From contig NZ_JACOOZ010000003.1 of assembly GCF_014287775.1 (NCBI RefSeq), positions 276,448 through 340,447 of the forward strand: a DNA stretch of 64,000 nucleotides. The letters are read 5' to 3'. The stretch's first letter is position 1. Each line of letters starts with the position of its first letter. A model generated the notes under the pieces. It saw only the letters and a list, made by a program, of their open reading frames with translations. It did not search any database and was not told the DNA's origin. Below are positions 26,297-35,818 of the stretch, piece after piece. The position numbers were made by a program, and so were the translations under genes. Source of the DNA: Eubacterium_G segne. Lineage in GTDB: Bacteria > Bacillota > Clostridia > Lachnospirales > Lachnospiraceae.

Positions 26297-27436
26297 TTAC
26301 GTATCCTTCCTCAATATTCCTAAATACTCCTCATAGACAAACACTCTATTTCTCGCAGCATTGGTGGTCTCCTGCAAAATACCAAGTTCGACGAGCTTCT
26401 TTACTGCCGTAGCTACTGTATTATAACTAATACCTAATTTCTTAGCAGTTCTCTTAATATCAATAATCGGATATTGCTCGATATAATCAAACACAGCCCT
26501 TAAATTATCTTTACTTCTAGTGGTTTTCGGAAGCTTTTCTATGTTAGTTTCATGCAATACAGAAAGCTGACGAATTGTTTCTAAAGAATCAGATGCTGCT
26601 TTACTCACTGATTCCAAAAAGAATCTTATCCATTGTTCAAAGTTTCCACTTCTTCTAACTTCACTAATTCGGTCATAATATTCTACCTGGTTTTTTTTCA
26701 AAAAATATGATATATAAATGACTGGTTTTGCAAGCAATCCCTGTTCCATCAGATAAAGAAGTATTAAAAGTCTTCCGATTCTTCCATTGCCGTCCAAAAA
26801 TGGATGTATTGTCTCAAACTGATAGTGAATCAATGCTACCCGAATCAATGAATCATAATCCGTATTCTCATTAACATATTTTTCTAAATCATCCATGGCT
26901 TCTTGCATATCATCTACATTTGGAGGAATATATCTTGCATCTTTTAATGAGCAGTTGGCTGGCCCAATCCAGTTTTGAGAATGTCTAAACTCTCCCGGCG
27001 TCTTATCCTGTCCACGAACATTTTCCATTAATACTTCATGTATTTCTCTTATTAATCTGCAACATAAAGGTAATTCTTCCAGACGCTTTAATGCATACTG
27101 TGTTGCTTTCACATAATTAATGACATCTGAAACATCCAGATTTGCATTTGTTTCCACTTCCGGATCTAGCACATCATCAAGAGTGCACTGTGTTCCTTCT
27201 ATTTGTGAGGAAATTAATGCTTCTTTTCTAACATACATTAATATAAACAAATCCGCATTTGAAATTAACTGTGATGCAGTATCTAGTTTTACAAGTTGTT
27301 TATTGGCATCTACTAAAAGTCTTACCATTTCCTCATCCATTTTAATTTTTGGCATTGGCGGTAATGGATTTGGTTTAAAAGATTGATAAGTAGCCTCTCC
27401 TGTTAAATTGTCAACATACGTTCCTGCTCGACTCAT
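26297..27436 (-). CDS. Fic family AMP-transferase-like protein
   Basis: A 379-residue Fic protein with a Fic_N region, the core motif HPFLDGNGRIGR at 211-222 (catalytic His211), and a C-terminal winged helix (about 315-365) for possible DNA binding. Residues 76-81, SSQIEG, match the inhibitory-helix pattern [S/T]xxxE[G/N] in the N-terminal position (class II), so activity is probably self-restrained. Members modify target proteins with AMP or related groups. Here the target is unknown. It is inserted between spoIVB and the FHA gene and has its own ribosome site (AGGTG). No antitoxin-like partner is adjacent, as expected for class II. Confidence 0.9.
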   Translation of the reverse strand: MSRAGTYVDNLTGEATYQSFKPNPLPPMPKIKMDEEMVRLLVDANKQLVKLDTASQLISNADLFILMYVRKEALISSQIEGTQCTLDDVLDPEVETNANLDVSDVINYVKATQYALKRLEELPLCCRLIREIHEVLMENVRGQDKTPGEFRHSQNWIGPANCSLKDARYIPPNVDDMQEAMDDLEKYVNENTDYDSLIRVALIHYQFETIHPFLDGNGRIGRLLILLYLMEQGLLAKPVIYISYFLKKNQVEYYDRISEVRRSGNFEQWIRFFLESVSKAASDSLETIRQLSVLHETNIEKLPKTTRSKDNLRAVFDYIEQYPIIDIKRTAKKLGISYNTVATAVKKLVELGILQETTNAARNRVFVYEEYLGILRKDT

Positions 27437-27619
27437 AAAATTTCACCTCTTTTTGAAATAATTATACTGATTATACCTCTTTTATTTCAAAAAATCACCG
27501 TGTTTTTGAAATAGATCTATTATTTTTTGTGCCTTATTTCAAAAAATCTTTTTTTGCAACTGCTATAACTGCTTTTGCTCTCATGTATTCCCCATAACCT
27601 ATTAGAAAGACTTTTGTGG

Positions 27620-28840
27620 TTAATTGTAATCCAACATATTTTCTATAAATATTCCGTACCCTTTAGTTGGATCATTAACAAAAACATGGGTTACAGCCCC
27701 AATAATGTGCCCATTTTGAATAATGGGAGAGCCGCTCATTCCCTGAACTATCCCATTGGTCTTTTTTAAAAGTTCTTGGTCAGTAACTTTAATAACCATA
27801 TTTTTTTCCTTATTGTTTACATTTATTTCCTCAATTTCTATATCATAATATTCAACATTTCCATTAGTAATAAACTGTATTTTTGCATCTCCTTTTTCTA
27901 TTTCATCGTGGAATGCCACTTCCATTTTTTTCAGATTATATTTTGAAACTATGTCACTGTTGATTGTTCCTGACAAGCCGCAAAATCTGTTATCCTCTAT
28001 ATTTCCCAATACATTATTTTCATTGTAAAGTATTGTTCCGCAAAGTCCTCCCGGTTTGCCTTTTTCACCTTTTTTTACTCCCCATATATTGGCATTATAT
28101 ATGGTTCCATTATGGGATGATAACAGTTTGCCCGTGTCTATGTCACTGATTCCATGACCTAATGCCCTGTACTTTCCGTCATCTGTTACATATGTTATGG
28201 TTCCAATTCCCTGAGAATCGTCTCTTACCCATATTCCCAGCATATATTCACCGTCACTGTTTCTTTCAGGTTTAATTTTCACAGTTCTTATTCCCGTTTC
28301 ATTTCTTACTGTAAGTAACACTTCTTTATTGCCGTTTTCATTTATCAAATATGATAACTGTGCCTTATTACTTACACTTATGTCATTAAATTTTACAATG
28401 TACTCCCCTTCATTTACTTTGTTTTTTGCAGGAGATATTTTATCCCCTGTTCCTGTATCAATGTCACCGGTTCCGATTATCATTACCCCCTGGGTTTTCA
28501 AATATAATCCTACAGGAAGTCCCACAGGATAGGCATATTCTTTATCCACTACCTTTACATTGGTATTTTTTAAATCAAAAATACCGAACAGCTTATATTT
28601 GCCCTTATAATTTCCCTTTTCACCGGAATATATATCATTTTCCCCTGATAATTTCACAGTATTTTCCCCTGTAACATCCAGCGAAACAGGCATTGAAAAC
28701 TGATATTTTGTAACTTTGTTTGTTCCCACAAATATTGTATCCGGCAGGTTATTTTTTACATATAATGCTCCTGAAACAAGTATTACAATAAGTGCCGCCA
28801 ATATTGATGCAATAATGCATTTTTTATATATTTTCATCAT
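27620..28840 (-). CDS. spoIVB: SpoIVB sporulation signalling peptidase
   Basis: SpoIVB is a PDZ-containing serine protease secreted from the forespore that triggers pro-sigma-K processing in the mother cell. The 406-residue product has one N-terminal membrane anchor (about residues 8-27), a PDZ-like central region, and the SpoIVB peptidase domain with RALGHGISD (His) and the catalytic serine in QGMSGSPI, then GAVTHVFV. The ATG at 28840 is 7 bases after AGGAGG; an upstream ATG at 28846 is one base from it. recN lies upstream across a terminator. A forespore sigma-G promoter is expected but not recognised. Confidence 0.93.
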   Translation of the reverse strand: MMKIYKKCIIASILAALIVILVSGALYVKNNLPDTIFVGTNKVTKYQFSMPVSLDVTGENTVKLSGENDIYSGEKGNYKGKYKLFGIFDLKNTNVKVVDKEYAYPVGLPVGLYLKTQGVMIIGTGDIDTGTGDKISPAKNKVNEGEYIVKFNDISVSNKAQLSYLINENGNKEVLLTVRNETGIRTVKIKPERNSDGEYMLGIWVRDDSQGIGTITYVTDDGKYRALGHGISDIDTGKLLSSHNGTIYNANIWGVKKGEKGKPGGLCGTILYNENNVLGNIEDNRFCGLSGTINSDIVSKYNLKKMEVAFHDEIEKGDAKIQFITNGNVEYYDIEIEEINVNNKEKNMVIKVTDQELLKKTNGIVQGMSGSPIIQNGHIIGAVTHVFVNDPTKGYGIFIENMLDYN

Positions 28841-28920
28841 ATTCATCCCTCCTGATATTATTCCCTTATTTTTCTATCATAATCACCTATGTGTTCCATC
28901 CCCTTTTTCTTAAAAATACC

Positions 28921-28970
28921 AAAAAAAGAAGGAAAACATAATCTTTAACCGATTAATGTTCTCCTTCTTA
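28921..28970 (-). terminator. Terminator of recN
   Basis: On the minus strand AAGAAGGAGAACATTAATC pairs with GATTATGTTTTCCTTCTT, followed by a run of T, 20 bases after the recN stop. Confidence 0.8.
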
Positions 28971-28990
28971 ATATTCCAAAAAACTCAACT

Positions 28991-30679
28991 TTAAACCAAG
29001 TTACTTTTTGTTCTGTCTGCCATATCTTTCATTTCAATTGCGTGGGCAATTGCGGCATCTGTCATAGTTCCGTCACCATTAATTCTGACAATTTCTTTTA
29101 TTGATTCTTCTCTAGTTAATTTCACAATATTTGTAGCTGTGGAATTATCTTCCATGTCTTTTTTTATAAGATAATGACTATCTGCCATTGCTGCTATCTG
29201 AGACAAATGTGATATACATATAACCTGATGATTTGCGCTTATTTTTGCAAGTTTTTCAGCCACCATGCTGGCTGTTTTGCCACTTATACCTGTGTCAATT
29301 TCATCAAAAATCAAAGTTTCAATTTCATCCTCTCCTGCAAGAAGAGATTTAATTGCAAGCATTATTCTTGATAATTCACCGCCGGATGCCACCTTAGCAA
29401 GAGGTCTTACAGGCTCACCGGGATTAGTGGATATCATAAATTCCACATTATCAAATCCTTTATCTGTTATCTTATCCTTTTTTGTAATATTTATCTTAAA
29501 ATCAACAGATAAGAAATTCAAATCCTTAAGTGCATCAGTTATGCTATTTTGTAACTCTTTTGCAGCTGTTTTTCTGATCTTTGAGGCTCTTTCCGACAGC
29601 ACCTGAAGCTTCTCCCGGCTTTCTGTTATTAATCCTTTAATTTGGTCAATTTTTTCACTATAATTATTTAATTCATCAAGATATGACTGTTTCTTATCCT
29701 GATACTGCAAAATATCATCTATGGTCTTCCCATATTTTAATTTTAAATGGTTTATGGTATCAAGCCGCTCACTTATTCTGCTTACTTCCCTTGGGTCATA
29801 TTCTAATTCACCGGTATAATCAGAAATCTCTGCCGACAAATCCCTACAAACGGAATCTATATCAAACAAAGTCTCCTTAAATCCGTTTATTTTTTCGTCA
29901 AAATTACTTATGGAGCTTATTTCCTGTGTTGCCTTAGATATTAACTCACCTGCTGACTGCATACTGTCATAACCTATAAGTCCATACACAGATGACAGGG
30001 TTTCCACTATATTTTCGCTATTGGACAACTTCTTATACTGCTCTTCAAGCTCCTCATCCTCACCGGGAATAAGATTGGCATTTTCTATTTCATTTACTTC
30101 ATACATAGAAAACTCAATCTCCCTCATCCTTTGTGCCTCATCTATATTATAGGATGACAGCCGGGACTTAAGTTCAGTATAATTACCATATTCAGCAGAT
30201 AATCCCTTTAAAATATCCGCCATTTCCTTTTTAGCATATTTATCAAGAATATTTAAATGATTAGAAACATATAATAATGACTGGTGTTCATGCTGACCGT
30301 GAATGTCAACTAACATTCCCATTACTTTTTTTAAAACATTAACATTAACTGTCTCACCATTTATTTTTGACACGCTTCTGCTTTCTGATATTTTTCTTGA
30401 AACAGTAATAATATTTCCCTCTTCCATAAAAATATCCATCTGCTTAAGCTTAGAAGCACAAACTTCATCTACCTGAAATGTCAGTTCCACTAAGGCAAAC
30501 TGTGCTCCTGTACGGATAATATCCTTAGATACTTTATTTCCCAGGGCAATATTAACAGAGCCTAAAAGTAATGACTTTCCGGCTCCCGTTTCACCTGTAA
30601 GCACAATCAGACCTTTGCTAAAATCTACATCAGCTTCTTTAATTAATGCAAGATTCTTTACATGTAAATTAATTAACAT
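28991..30679 (-). CDS. recN: DNA repair ATPase RecN
   Basis: An SMC-like protein that acts at double-strand breaks. The 562 residues have the Walker A motif GETGAGKSLLLGSV (about 31-44), a long central coiled coil (about 150-370), the ABC signature LASGGELSRIMLA, and Walker B LIFDEIDTGISG. The start at 30679 (MLINLHVKNLALI) is preferred, with AAGGAG 5 bases upstream. The upstream in-frame ATG at 30700 has no site. It follows argR, the classical ahrC-recN order of Firmicutes, and ends with a terminator. Confidence 0.95.
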   Translation of the reverse strand: MLINLHVKNLALIKEADVDFSKGLIVLTGETGAGKSLLLGSVNIALGNKVSKDIIRTGAQFALVELTFQVDEVCASKLKQMDIFMEEGNIITVSRKISESRSVSKINGETVNVNVLKKVMGMLVDIHGQHEHQSLLYVSNHLNILDKYAKKEMADILKGLSAEYGNYTELKSRLSSYNIDEAQRMREIEFSMYEVNEIENANLIPGEDEELEEQYKKLSNSENIVETLSSVYGLIGYDSMQSAGELISKATQEISSISNFDEKINGFKETLFDIDSVCRDLSAEISDYTGELEYDPREVSRISERLDTINHLKLKYGKTIDDILQYQDKKQSYLDELNNYSEKIDQIKGLITESREKLQVLSERASKIRKTAAKELQNSITDALKDLNFLSVDFKINITKKDKITDKGFDNVEFMISTNPGEPVRPLAKVASGGELSRIMLAIKSLLAGEDEIETLIFDEIDTGISGKTASMVAEKLAKISANHQVICISHLSQIAAMADSHYLIKKDMEDNSTATNIVKLTREESIKEIVRINGDGTMTDAAIAHAIEMKDMADRTKSNLV

Positions 30680-30716
30680 ATTTTCTCCTTCTGTGCTCAT
30701 CTCCCGTTTTTAATAT

Positions 30717-31163
30717 TTAAATAGCCTCTTCTATACGTGCTTTTACTACCGGTGCATCTTCCTTTGTTTTAATGATACACATAATTGTGTCATCTCCTGC
30801 TATACAGCCAACAACATTTTCAATACTCATGGCATCTACAGCTGCACCAACTGCCATTGCCATACCTGAAACAGTCTTTATAACAAGAATGTTCTCAGCT
30901 ATTTCCATTTTTAAAATGCCGTCACTTAATACTCTTAAATACTTTCCGTAAATGCCACCTAATGCACTTACTGCAATGGAGTATTTCTGTCCACCATCCG
31001 GTGAAACTGATTTGGTAAGGTTAAGCTCTCTAATATCTCTTGATATTGTAGCCTGTGTTACCGTAAATCCTTCCTTTTCCAATAATGCTGCTAACTCATC
31101 CTGAGTTTCAACATTTCTTTCAGTTATTAATTCAATTATTTTACGTTGTCTCTTTGTCTTCAC
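30717..31163 (-). CDS. argR: Arginine repressor
   Basis: ArgR/AhrC is an arginine-dependent regulator of arginine biosynthesis and catabolism. The 148 residues have an N-terminal winged helix (RQRKIIELI; TQATISRDIREL near 36-47), and the C-terminal hexamerisation and arginine-binding domain with the conserved GCIAGDDTI and IENVVG region. It is encoded between nadK and recN. No arginine genes are in the window, so it acts on distant targets. Confidence 0.95.
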   Translation of the reverse strand: MKTKRQRKIIELITERNVETQDELAALLEKEGFTVTQATISRDIRELNLTKSVSPDGGQKYSIAVSALGGIYGKYLRVLSDGILKMEIAENILVIKTVSGMAMAVGAAVDAMSIENVVGCIAGDDTIMCIIKTKEDAPVVKARIEEAI

Positions 31164-31175
31164 TTTTACCTTTTC

Positions 31176-32039
31176 CTATCTTAATTTATCTTTTACTGCC
31201 TGTAGGAAACTGCTTTCATCAAGTTTTGCAATTTCCGTAGTTTCATCAGCAACACTGATTCTTATTATATCACCGGATACTATATTGTAAATGCCGTCAC
31301 CGTCAAAAGCAACAGTTCTTCTTTCTTCATTTGGTGTTCTGCTTTCACCTATTACAACCTCAATTTCATCATTTTTTGAAAAAATGATGCTTCTGTTAGT
31401 TAAAGTATGAGGGCAAATAGGGGTCAGCATAATCAAATGAGAATCCGGTCTTGCCAAAGGTCCTCCTGCTGAAAGATTATAAGCCGTAGACCCTGTTGGA
31501 GTGGACAATATAATACCGTCCGCCTCAAAATTGCCAAGAAGCTGTCCATTTACGAATACTTCATATCTTGTGATTGCCATATCAGCTGCTCTATGTATAA
31601 CGATGTCATTTAAAACCGTAGATTCATATATGACATTATTATCCCTTATTATTTCACCCTTTAACATCATCCTGGATTCCACATTAAATCTGTCATCCAT
31701 TAATCTGTCAATGGCTGATTCTACATTTTCCGGAGAGATTTCCGCTAAAAAACCAAGAGTTCCTTTATTCACTCCCACAAATACCACATCAAGCTTCATC
31801 AAATCCTTTGCAGTATGTAAAAGAGTTCCGTCTCCACCTATACTTATAACACACTCTGTGTCTTTTGGAAACTCATTTGCATCAAGAACCCTGAAATCTC
31901 CCGTTGTAATGTCCACATTATCTGCTAAATAGCATTTACCACCTTTTAGCTTAATGTATTCAGAAGTTTTTTTCGCTAAATTCAATTCTTTATCTTTATA
32001 GCTGTTTGATACAATGCAAAAATTCTTCAAATTAAACAC
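31176..32039 (-). CDS. nadK: NAD kinase
   Basis: Phosphorylates NAD to NADP. The 287 residues show the family motifs GGDGTLLHTA (about 69-78), GTLGFLAEI, and TGSTAYNLSAGGPL. It starts 2 bases after the tlyA stop and is followed by argR at 12 bases, so it lies in one long operon asp23...recN. The arrangement tlyA-nadK-argR-recN is common in Clostridia. Confidence 0.95.
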   Translation of the reverse strand: MFNLKNFCIVSNSYKDKELNLAKKTSEYIKLKGGKCYLADNVDITTGDFRVLDANEFPKDTECVISIGGDGTLLHTAKDLMKLDVVFVGVNKGTLGFLAEISPENVESAIDRLMDDRFNVESRMMLKGEIIRDNNVIYESTVLNDIVIHRAADMAITRYEVFVNGQLLGNFEADGIILSTPTGSTAYNLSAGGPLARPDSHLIMLTPICPHTLTNRSIIFSKNDEIEVVIGESRTPNEERRTVAFDGDGIYNIVSGDIIRISVADETTEIAKLDESSFLQAVKDKLR

Positions 32040-32041
32040 CT

Positions 32042-32851
32042 CTATTTATCAAGTTCCATATGTGAACACTCCACTACTTCACTTGGATTTACATTATTTT
32101 CCTGAAAATCTTCCCCTTCTTTTAATTTTTGTAAGTACAGTAAATATTCAATATTTCCCTCCGGTCCCTTTACCGGCGAAAAATCTAAATTAATAATTCC
32201 AAATCCTATGCTTTTTGCATATTCAATTACCATTTCTATAACCTGTGTATGTACTTTTTTATCTCTTACAACACCTTTTTTCCCAACGTTTTCCCTGCCT
32301 GCCTCAAACTGTGGTTTAATGAGACACACTATCTGTCCGTTTTCACTTAGCAGTTCTCTGACAGGAAGTAAAACTTTAGTTAATGATATAAATGATACAT
32401 CAATGGACGCAAATTCAATTACGTCATCAATGTCATCCTGTGTAACATACCTTATGTTAGTTCTATCCATGCATACAACTCTGTCATCCTGAACTAATTT
32501 CCATGCAAGCTGTCCATGTCCCACATCCACAGAATATACCTTTACTGCTCCATTTTGTAACATACAGTCTGTAAATCCTCCTGTGGAGGCACCAACATCC
32601 ATACATATTTTGTTGTCAACACACACACCGAATTTGTCCATTGCCTTTTCTAACTTAAGACCGCCACGGCTTACATATTTAAGAGTTTTACCTCTTACCT
32701 CTATATTTACCTTTTCATCAAAAGAAGTTCCTGCTTTATCTTCCCTTACGTTATCCACAAAGACAATACCACTCATTATTATTGCCTTAGCCTTTTCCCT
32801 TGAAGGTGCAAGACCTCTTTTCACCAGTAATACATCTAGTCTTTCTTTCAT
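32042..32851 (-). CDS. TlyA family 2'-O-ribose rRNA methyltransferase
   Basis: A 269-residue protein. It has an N-terminal S4 RNA-binding domain (RLDVLLVKRGLAPSREKAKA) and an FtsJ-like methyltransferase domain with the AdoMet-binding MDVGASTGGFTDC near 82-94 and KPQFEAGRENVGK. Mycobacterial TlyA methylates 16S and 23S rRNA; the clostridial homologue is assumed to do similarly. Its ATG overlaps the dxs stop by 4 bases (ATGA), showing translational coupling. It corresponds to yqxC of Bacillus. Confidence 0.92.
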   Translation of the reverse strand: MKERLDVLLVKRGLAPSREKAKAIIMSGIVFVDNVREDKAGTSFDEKVNIEVRGKTLKYVSRGGLKLEKAMDKFGVCVDNKICMDVGASTGGFTDCMLQNGAVKVYSVDVGHGQLAWKLVQDDRVVCMDRTNIRYVTQDDIDDVIEFASIDVSFISLTKVLLPVRELLSENGQIVCLIKPQFEAGRENVGKKGVVRDKKVHTQVIEMVIEYAKSIGFGIINLDFSPVKGPEGNIEYLLYLQKLKEGEDFQENNVNPSEVVECSHMELDK

Positions 32852-34710
32852 TTCAGTAAACCCATTACCTTTTCATATATTTTTTTATCACTTATTCCTA
32901 ATCTGTCTCTTAATTCTTCCACTGAGCCCTGTTCAACAAATTTATCCTCTATTGCCATAACTGAAACTTTAGTGTTTAAGTTATTTTCCTGAGCATAAGC
33001 TTCAACACTTTCACCAAATCCGCCTTTTTTAATAGCTTCCTCAACTACAATTATGTTTTTATGGTTCTTAGCAAGATTTTCAATCATACCATAATCCACA
33101 GGCTTTATAAATCTTGCATTTACAAAGGTTACATTTATGCCATTATTTTCAAGGCTGCTTACTGCTTTTTGTGTTTCCTCAACCATATTTCCCACAGCGA
33201 TTATGGCAATGTCTCTACCTTGCTTTATAATTTCACTTTTGCCATATTCAAATTTATAATTATCATTATGACTTATATAGGCACTGCCTCTTGCAAATCT
33301 GACTGCCACAGGAGCGTCAAAATCCATTGCAAACTCCAGTGCTTCTTCTAATTCCCTTTTATCCTTAGGTGCTATCATTGTAAGGTTAGGAATTGCCGAC
33401 ATAAAAGATATATCAAAAATTCCCTGATGGGTTTCCCCATCTCTTCCTACAAGTCCTGCCCTGTCCACTATAAATGTAACAGGAAGTTTTTGAAGACATA
33501 CATCATGTAATATTTCATCATATGCTCTCTGATAAAAAGAAGAATATATGGAAATTACAGGCTTATAACCTGATGCTGCCAGTCCCGCTGCAAAGGTTAC
33601 TCCATGTTCTTCCGCTATTCCCACATCAAAGAAACGCTTTGGATATTTCTTTGCAAACAAATCAAGTCCTGTTCCGTCTCTCATTGCTGCAGTAATTGCA
33701 ACTATCTTCTTATTTTTTGAAGCCAGTTCTACAAGTTTTTTTGAAAAAACATCTGTGTATGTCATAGTCTTCTTATGCACCGTTTCTAATCCGGTTTCAA
33801 TATGAAAACTGTTAATTCCATGATATTTTGACGGATTTTTCTCTGCAAAGGTATATCCTTTTCCCTTTTTGGTTTTAACGTGTATAACTATGGGATGCTC
33901 AATTTTAAGGGCATCATTGAAAATATCTATCATTCCGTTAATATCATGACCGTTTACAGGTCCGATATAGGTTATACCTATATCATCAAACAATCCGCCA
34001 TGGATAATAAGATTTTTAAGATTATCCTTTGTTTTTTTTACACTTTTAACCAGTTTCTGACCTATTCCCGGAATTTTGCTTAATGAATGCTCCACATCAA
34101 TTTTAAAATCATTATAATGTTCACCAACCCTGAACTTATTTAAATAATTTGACATGCTTCCTACATTTTCAGAAATGGACATATCATTGTCATTTAAAAT
34201 AATAACGAAATTCTTGTTTAATGAAGCCACATTATTTAAAGCCTCTAACGCCAGCCCTCCTGTAAGGGCTCCGTCACCAATTACAGCTACAACCCTGTTG
34301 TCATTGCCATTTAAACTGTTAGCTACCGCCATTCCAAGAGCTGCGGAAATAGATGTTGAGCTGTGACCTGTGTCAAAGCTGTCACATTCACATTCATTTC
34401 TCTTAGGGAAACCACTTAACCCGTCAAGCTGTCTTAAAGTATCAAACTGATTTTTTCTTCCTGTTAAGATTTTGTGGGTATAAGACTGATGTCCCACATC
34501 CCACACAATTTTATCTTCCGGTAAATTAAGTACCGCATGAAGTGCAATAGTAAGGTCTACCGTTCCTAAATTAGAAGCTAAATGCCCTCCGGTTTTGCTG
34601 ACAGAAGAAATAAGAAATTCCCTTATTTCCTGCGCTAACTTAGGATAATCACTTCTGGATATTTTTTTTATATCATTTGGTTTATTAATATTATCTAATA
34701 TTTTACCCAT
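32848..34710 (-). CDS. dxs: 1-deoxy-D-xylulose-5-phosphate synthase
   Basis: A thiamine-diphosphate enzyme that makes DXP from pyruvate and glyceraldehyde 3-phosphate, the entry to the MEP isoprenoid pathway. The 620 residues have WDVGHQSYTHKILTGR, the ThDP motif VIGDGALTGGLALEAL and NDNDMSI, and the transketolase-like DRAGLVGRDGETHQG. It lies between ispA and tlyA in the operon, so isoprenoid precursor and prenyl-chain synthesis are cotranscribed. Confidence 0.96.
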   Translation of the reverse strand: MGKILDNINKPNDIKKISRSDYPKLAQEIREFLISSVSKTGGHLASNLGTVDLTIALHAVLNLPEDKIVWDVGHQSYTHKILTGRKNQFDTLRQLDGLSGFPKRNECECDSFDTGHSSTSISAALGMAVANSLNGNDNRVVAVIGDGALTGGLALEALNNVASLNKNFVIILNDNDMSISENVGSMSNYLNKFRVGEHYNDFKIDVEHSLSKIPGIGQKLVKSVKKTKDNLKNLIIHGGLFDDIGITYIGPVNGHDINGMIDIFNDALKIEHPIVIHVKTKKGKGYTFAEKNPSKYHGINSFHIETGLETVHKKTMTYTDVFSKKLVELASKNKKIVAITAAMRDGTGLDLFAKKYPKRFFDVGIAEEHGVTFAAGLAASGYKPVISIYSSFYQRAYDEILHDVCLQKLPVTFIVDRAGLVGRDGETHQGIFDISFMSAIPNLTMIAPKDKRELEEALEFAMDFDAPVAVRFARGSAYISHNDNYKFEYGKSEIIKQGRDIAIIAVGNMVEETQKAVSSLENNGINVTFVNARFIKPVDYGMIENLAKNHKNIIVVEEAIKKGGFGESVEAYAQENNLNTKVSVMAIEDKFVEQGSVEELRDRLGISDKKIYEKVMGLLK

Positions 34711-34729
34711 TGTTTTCTCACTAAAAAAT

Positions 34730-35620
34730 TTATTTATCTCTATCTATAAGCTTTACAAATAAAAACTTCAAGAATGCATCATCTTTATTTAAACTCTCTA
34801 ATAATTCAATGGCATCCCTTGAATATCTCTTAACATGCTCCTTAGAGATATTTACACCAAGTAAAGAAACATATGTAGTTTTGTGATTTTTTTCGTCGCT
34901 TAAAACTGCCTTTCCTAACTGATTAGTATCTCCCGTTACATCCAGAATATCGTCCTGTATCTGGAAAGCCACACCTATGCTTTTAGCAATCTTTTCTACT
35001 ATATCTATTTCTTCCGCTTTTGCTCCTGCAAGTATGGCTCCTGCCATCATTGAACCTTCAATAAGAGCTGCTGTTTTTAAATTATGAATATAATTAATGG
35101 TATCAATGGACATTTCTTTTCCTTCATTTTCAACGTCTACCGTCTGTCCTCCCACCATTCCATATATTCCTGCTTTTCTGGCAATAGTCTGCATGGCTCT
35201 TATGGCACGTTTTGGATACTTGCTGTTCATTACTGCATCAGACATTATTTCATAAGCATAATTAAGCAATGCATCTCCTGCAAGTATTGCCATATTTTCA
35301 CCGAATTTAGCGTGAGTTGTAAGCTTACCTCTTCTGTATTTATCATTATCCATTGCCGGTAAATCATCATGTACTAACGAATATGTGTGTATCATTTCTA
35401 TGGCAGCCATAAAAGGATATGCCTCCTCTTCCTCGCCTCCAAATAATTTAAGTGTCTCTAATAATACAAGGGGACGCAAACGTTTTCCCCCGGCTTTTAC
35501 ACTATAATTCATTGCATCAATTACTGTCTGCTGTAATCCTTCTTCAGTAGGACAAAAACTATATATAATGTCTGTTACCTTATCGATTTTGTTATTATAT
35601 AATATCTGTAATTTATCCAT
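34730..35620 (-). CDS. ispA: Polyprenyl (farnesyl) diphosphate synthase
   Basis: A trans-prenyltransferase of 296 residues making farnesyl or geranyl diphosphate. The first Asp-rich motif is in VHDDLPAMDND (about 81-91), with the second in FQIQDDILDVTGD; GGKRLRPLVLLE is also present. The residues before the first motif (THTYSL) are as in bacterial FPP synthases. It overlaps the xseB stop by 8 bases and precedes dxs. The chain length is inferred. Confidence 0.93.
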   Translation of the reverse strand: MDKLQILYNNKIDKVTDIIYSFCPTEEGLQQTVIDAMNYSVKAGGKRLRPLVLLETLKLFGGEEEEAYPFMAAIEMIHTYSLVHDDLPAMDNDKYRRGKLTTHAKFGENMAILAGDALLNYAYEIMSDAVMNSKYPKRAIRAMQTIARKAGIYGMVGGQTVDVENEGKEMSIDTINYIHNLKTAALIEGSMMAGAILAGAKAEEIDIVEKIAKSIGVAFQIQDDILDVTGDTNQLGKAVLSDEKNHKTTYVSLLGVNISKEHVKRYSRDAIELLESLNKDDAFLKFLFVKLIDRDK

Positions 35621-35816
35621 TTATATTACCTTCTTCTATTATTTTAATCTGCTTTTCCATGGAATCTAATTTTTCATTACATTCCTTAATAAGCGTTAAC
35701 CCCTGATTGTAAAGTTCAAAGGAACGGTCAAGGGTAACGTCTTCTTTTTGCATCTCTGCAATAATACTTTCTATTTCATTAAAACTCTCTTCTACAGATT
35801 TTTTATTTTCACTCAT
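35613..35816 (-). CDS. xseB: Exodeoxyribonuclease VII small subunit
   Basis: A 67-residue subunit of exonuclease VII. The family core SFEESFNEIESIIAEMQ-like helix and the LDRSFELYNQGLTLIK segment are clear. It starts 2 bases after the xseA stop and overlaps ispA, in the conserved order xseA-xseB-ispA. Confidence 0.93.
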   Translation of the reverse strand: MSENKKSVEESFNEIESIIAEMQKEDVTLDRSFELYNQGLTLIKECNEKLDSMEKQIKIIEEGNING

Positions 35817-35818
35817 GG

